Shown piece by piece: positions 5,566 to 5,612 of a stretch of 5,612 bases of DNA. The number at the start of each line of letters is the position of its first letter. Position 1 is the first letter of the stretch. A program made the position numbers and the translations under genes. The notes beneath the pieces are model-generated. The model worked only from the letters and a program-made list of their open reading frames with translations, did no database searches and was not told the origin of the DNA. Source of the DNA: an uncultured Porphyromonadaceae bacterium (GTDB taxonomy: Bacteria; Bacteroidota; Bacteroidia; Bacteroidales; Muribaculaceae); the NCBI GenBank assembly GCA_947178565.1, contig CAMWYV010000092.1, positions 1-5,612 on the forward strand, given 5' to 3'.

Positions 5566-5612
5566 GCTGCACCTCCTTTCGCAATGGGGTTGGGTGCCGA
5601 CATGGTGGTGAT
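5562..5612 (-). CDS. 3' end of an unidentified upstream gene (partial, 16 codons)
   Basis: Reading the minus strand from the window edge in one frame gives 16 sense codons (ITTMSAPNPIAKGGAA) followed by TGA. The TGA overlaps the ATG of the next gene as ATGA, the usual arrangement for translational coupling in phage operons, and this is the main reason to think it a real gene end. The AAA GGA GGT codons for the K-G-G near the C-terminus also form the Shine-Dalgarno of the next gene. The product cannot be identified from so short a tail. The small-residue, Pro/Gly-rich end suggests a flexible C-terminus. An ATG lies within the fragment, so a very short separate peptide is formally possible but less likely. 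The body of the gene lies beyond position 5612. Confidence 0.6.
   Translation of the reverse strand: MTTMSAPNPIAKGGAA
5571..5579 (-). promoter_or_regulatory. Strong Shine-Dalgarno for the 108-aa gene
   Basis: On the minus strand AAAGGAGGT ends five bases before the ATG at 5565. It is an almost complete match to the anti-Shine-Dalgarno end of 16S rRNA at good spacing. It lies wholly inside the end of the upstream coding region. The other starts in this window have AT-rich or weak leaders, so this site stands out and fixes the start of the 108-aa gene. Confidence 0.8.

Noticed and set aside
1..5612. tRNA genes, rRNA, CRISPR arrays, insertion sequences or attachment sites
   Set aside because: No cloverleaf, spaced repeat array, transposase or terminal inverted repeat was seen on either strand.

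Overview
The window looks like part of the structural (morphogenesis) gene cluster of a tailed phage or prophage of a Bacteroidales host. All credible genes lie on the minus strand and are read from position 5612 down to position 1. They are packed head to tail with overlaps of a few to about 41 bases or gaps of a few bases. There is no gene-free stretch over 300 bases; the only real intergenic gap is about 112 bases (5127-5238). The Bacteroidales assignment rests on recall of protein families (a DUF6712-like protein, a Bacteroidetes-type portal and a gp10-like protein), on mostly AT-rich leaders without Shine-Dalgarno sequences, and on a match to the Bacteroidetes -7 promoter motif TAnnTTTG. 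It was not confirmed by a search.

Layout in transcription order: (1) the last 16 codons of an unidentified gene (5562-5612); (2) a 108-aa protein of unknown function (5239-5565), start-stop coupled to it by ATGA and preceded by a near-perfect Shine-Dalgarno sequence; (3) an intergenic region holding a strong intrinsic terminator (5163-5195) followed directly by a candidate Bacteroidetes promoter (5138-5169); (4) a 345-aa beta-rich phage protein, probably virion or tail associated (4089-5126); (5) an 86-aa protein of unknown function (3836-4096); (6) the likely portal protein, 473 aa (2437-3858); (7) a 279-aa DUF6712-like protein (1590-2429); (8) a 251-aa phage protein of unknown function (875-1630); (9) a 166-aa likely connector or neck protein (373-873); (10) a 122-aa HK97-gp10-like protein (14-382), possibly cut short by an in-frame TAA; and (11) perhaps the first codons of a following gene (1-9).

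Working model (inference): the portal forms the DNA entry and exit ring at the capsid vertex, and the genes after it supply proteins that close the head and join it to the tail. The 345-aa and 86-aa genes ahead of the portal form an unknown module in the same transcription unit. The terminator and promoter pair suggests the cluster is split into an upstream unit ending with the 108-aa gene and a downstream unit starting at the 345-aa gene. No terminase, major capsid protein, integrase, tRNA, CRISPR array or insertion sequence is visible. The points most worth a second look are the possible nonsense truncation of the gp10-like gene, the terminator whose T-tract may double as the -33 element of the next promoter, the Shine-Dalgarno written into the C-terminal codons of the upstream gene, and a 15-base exact repeat occurring in two genes in different reading frames.
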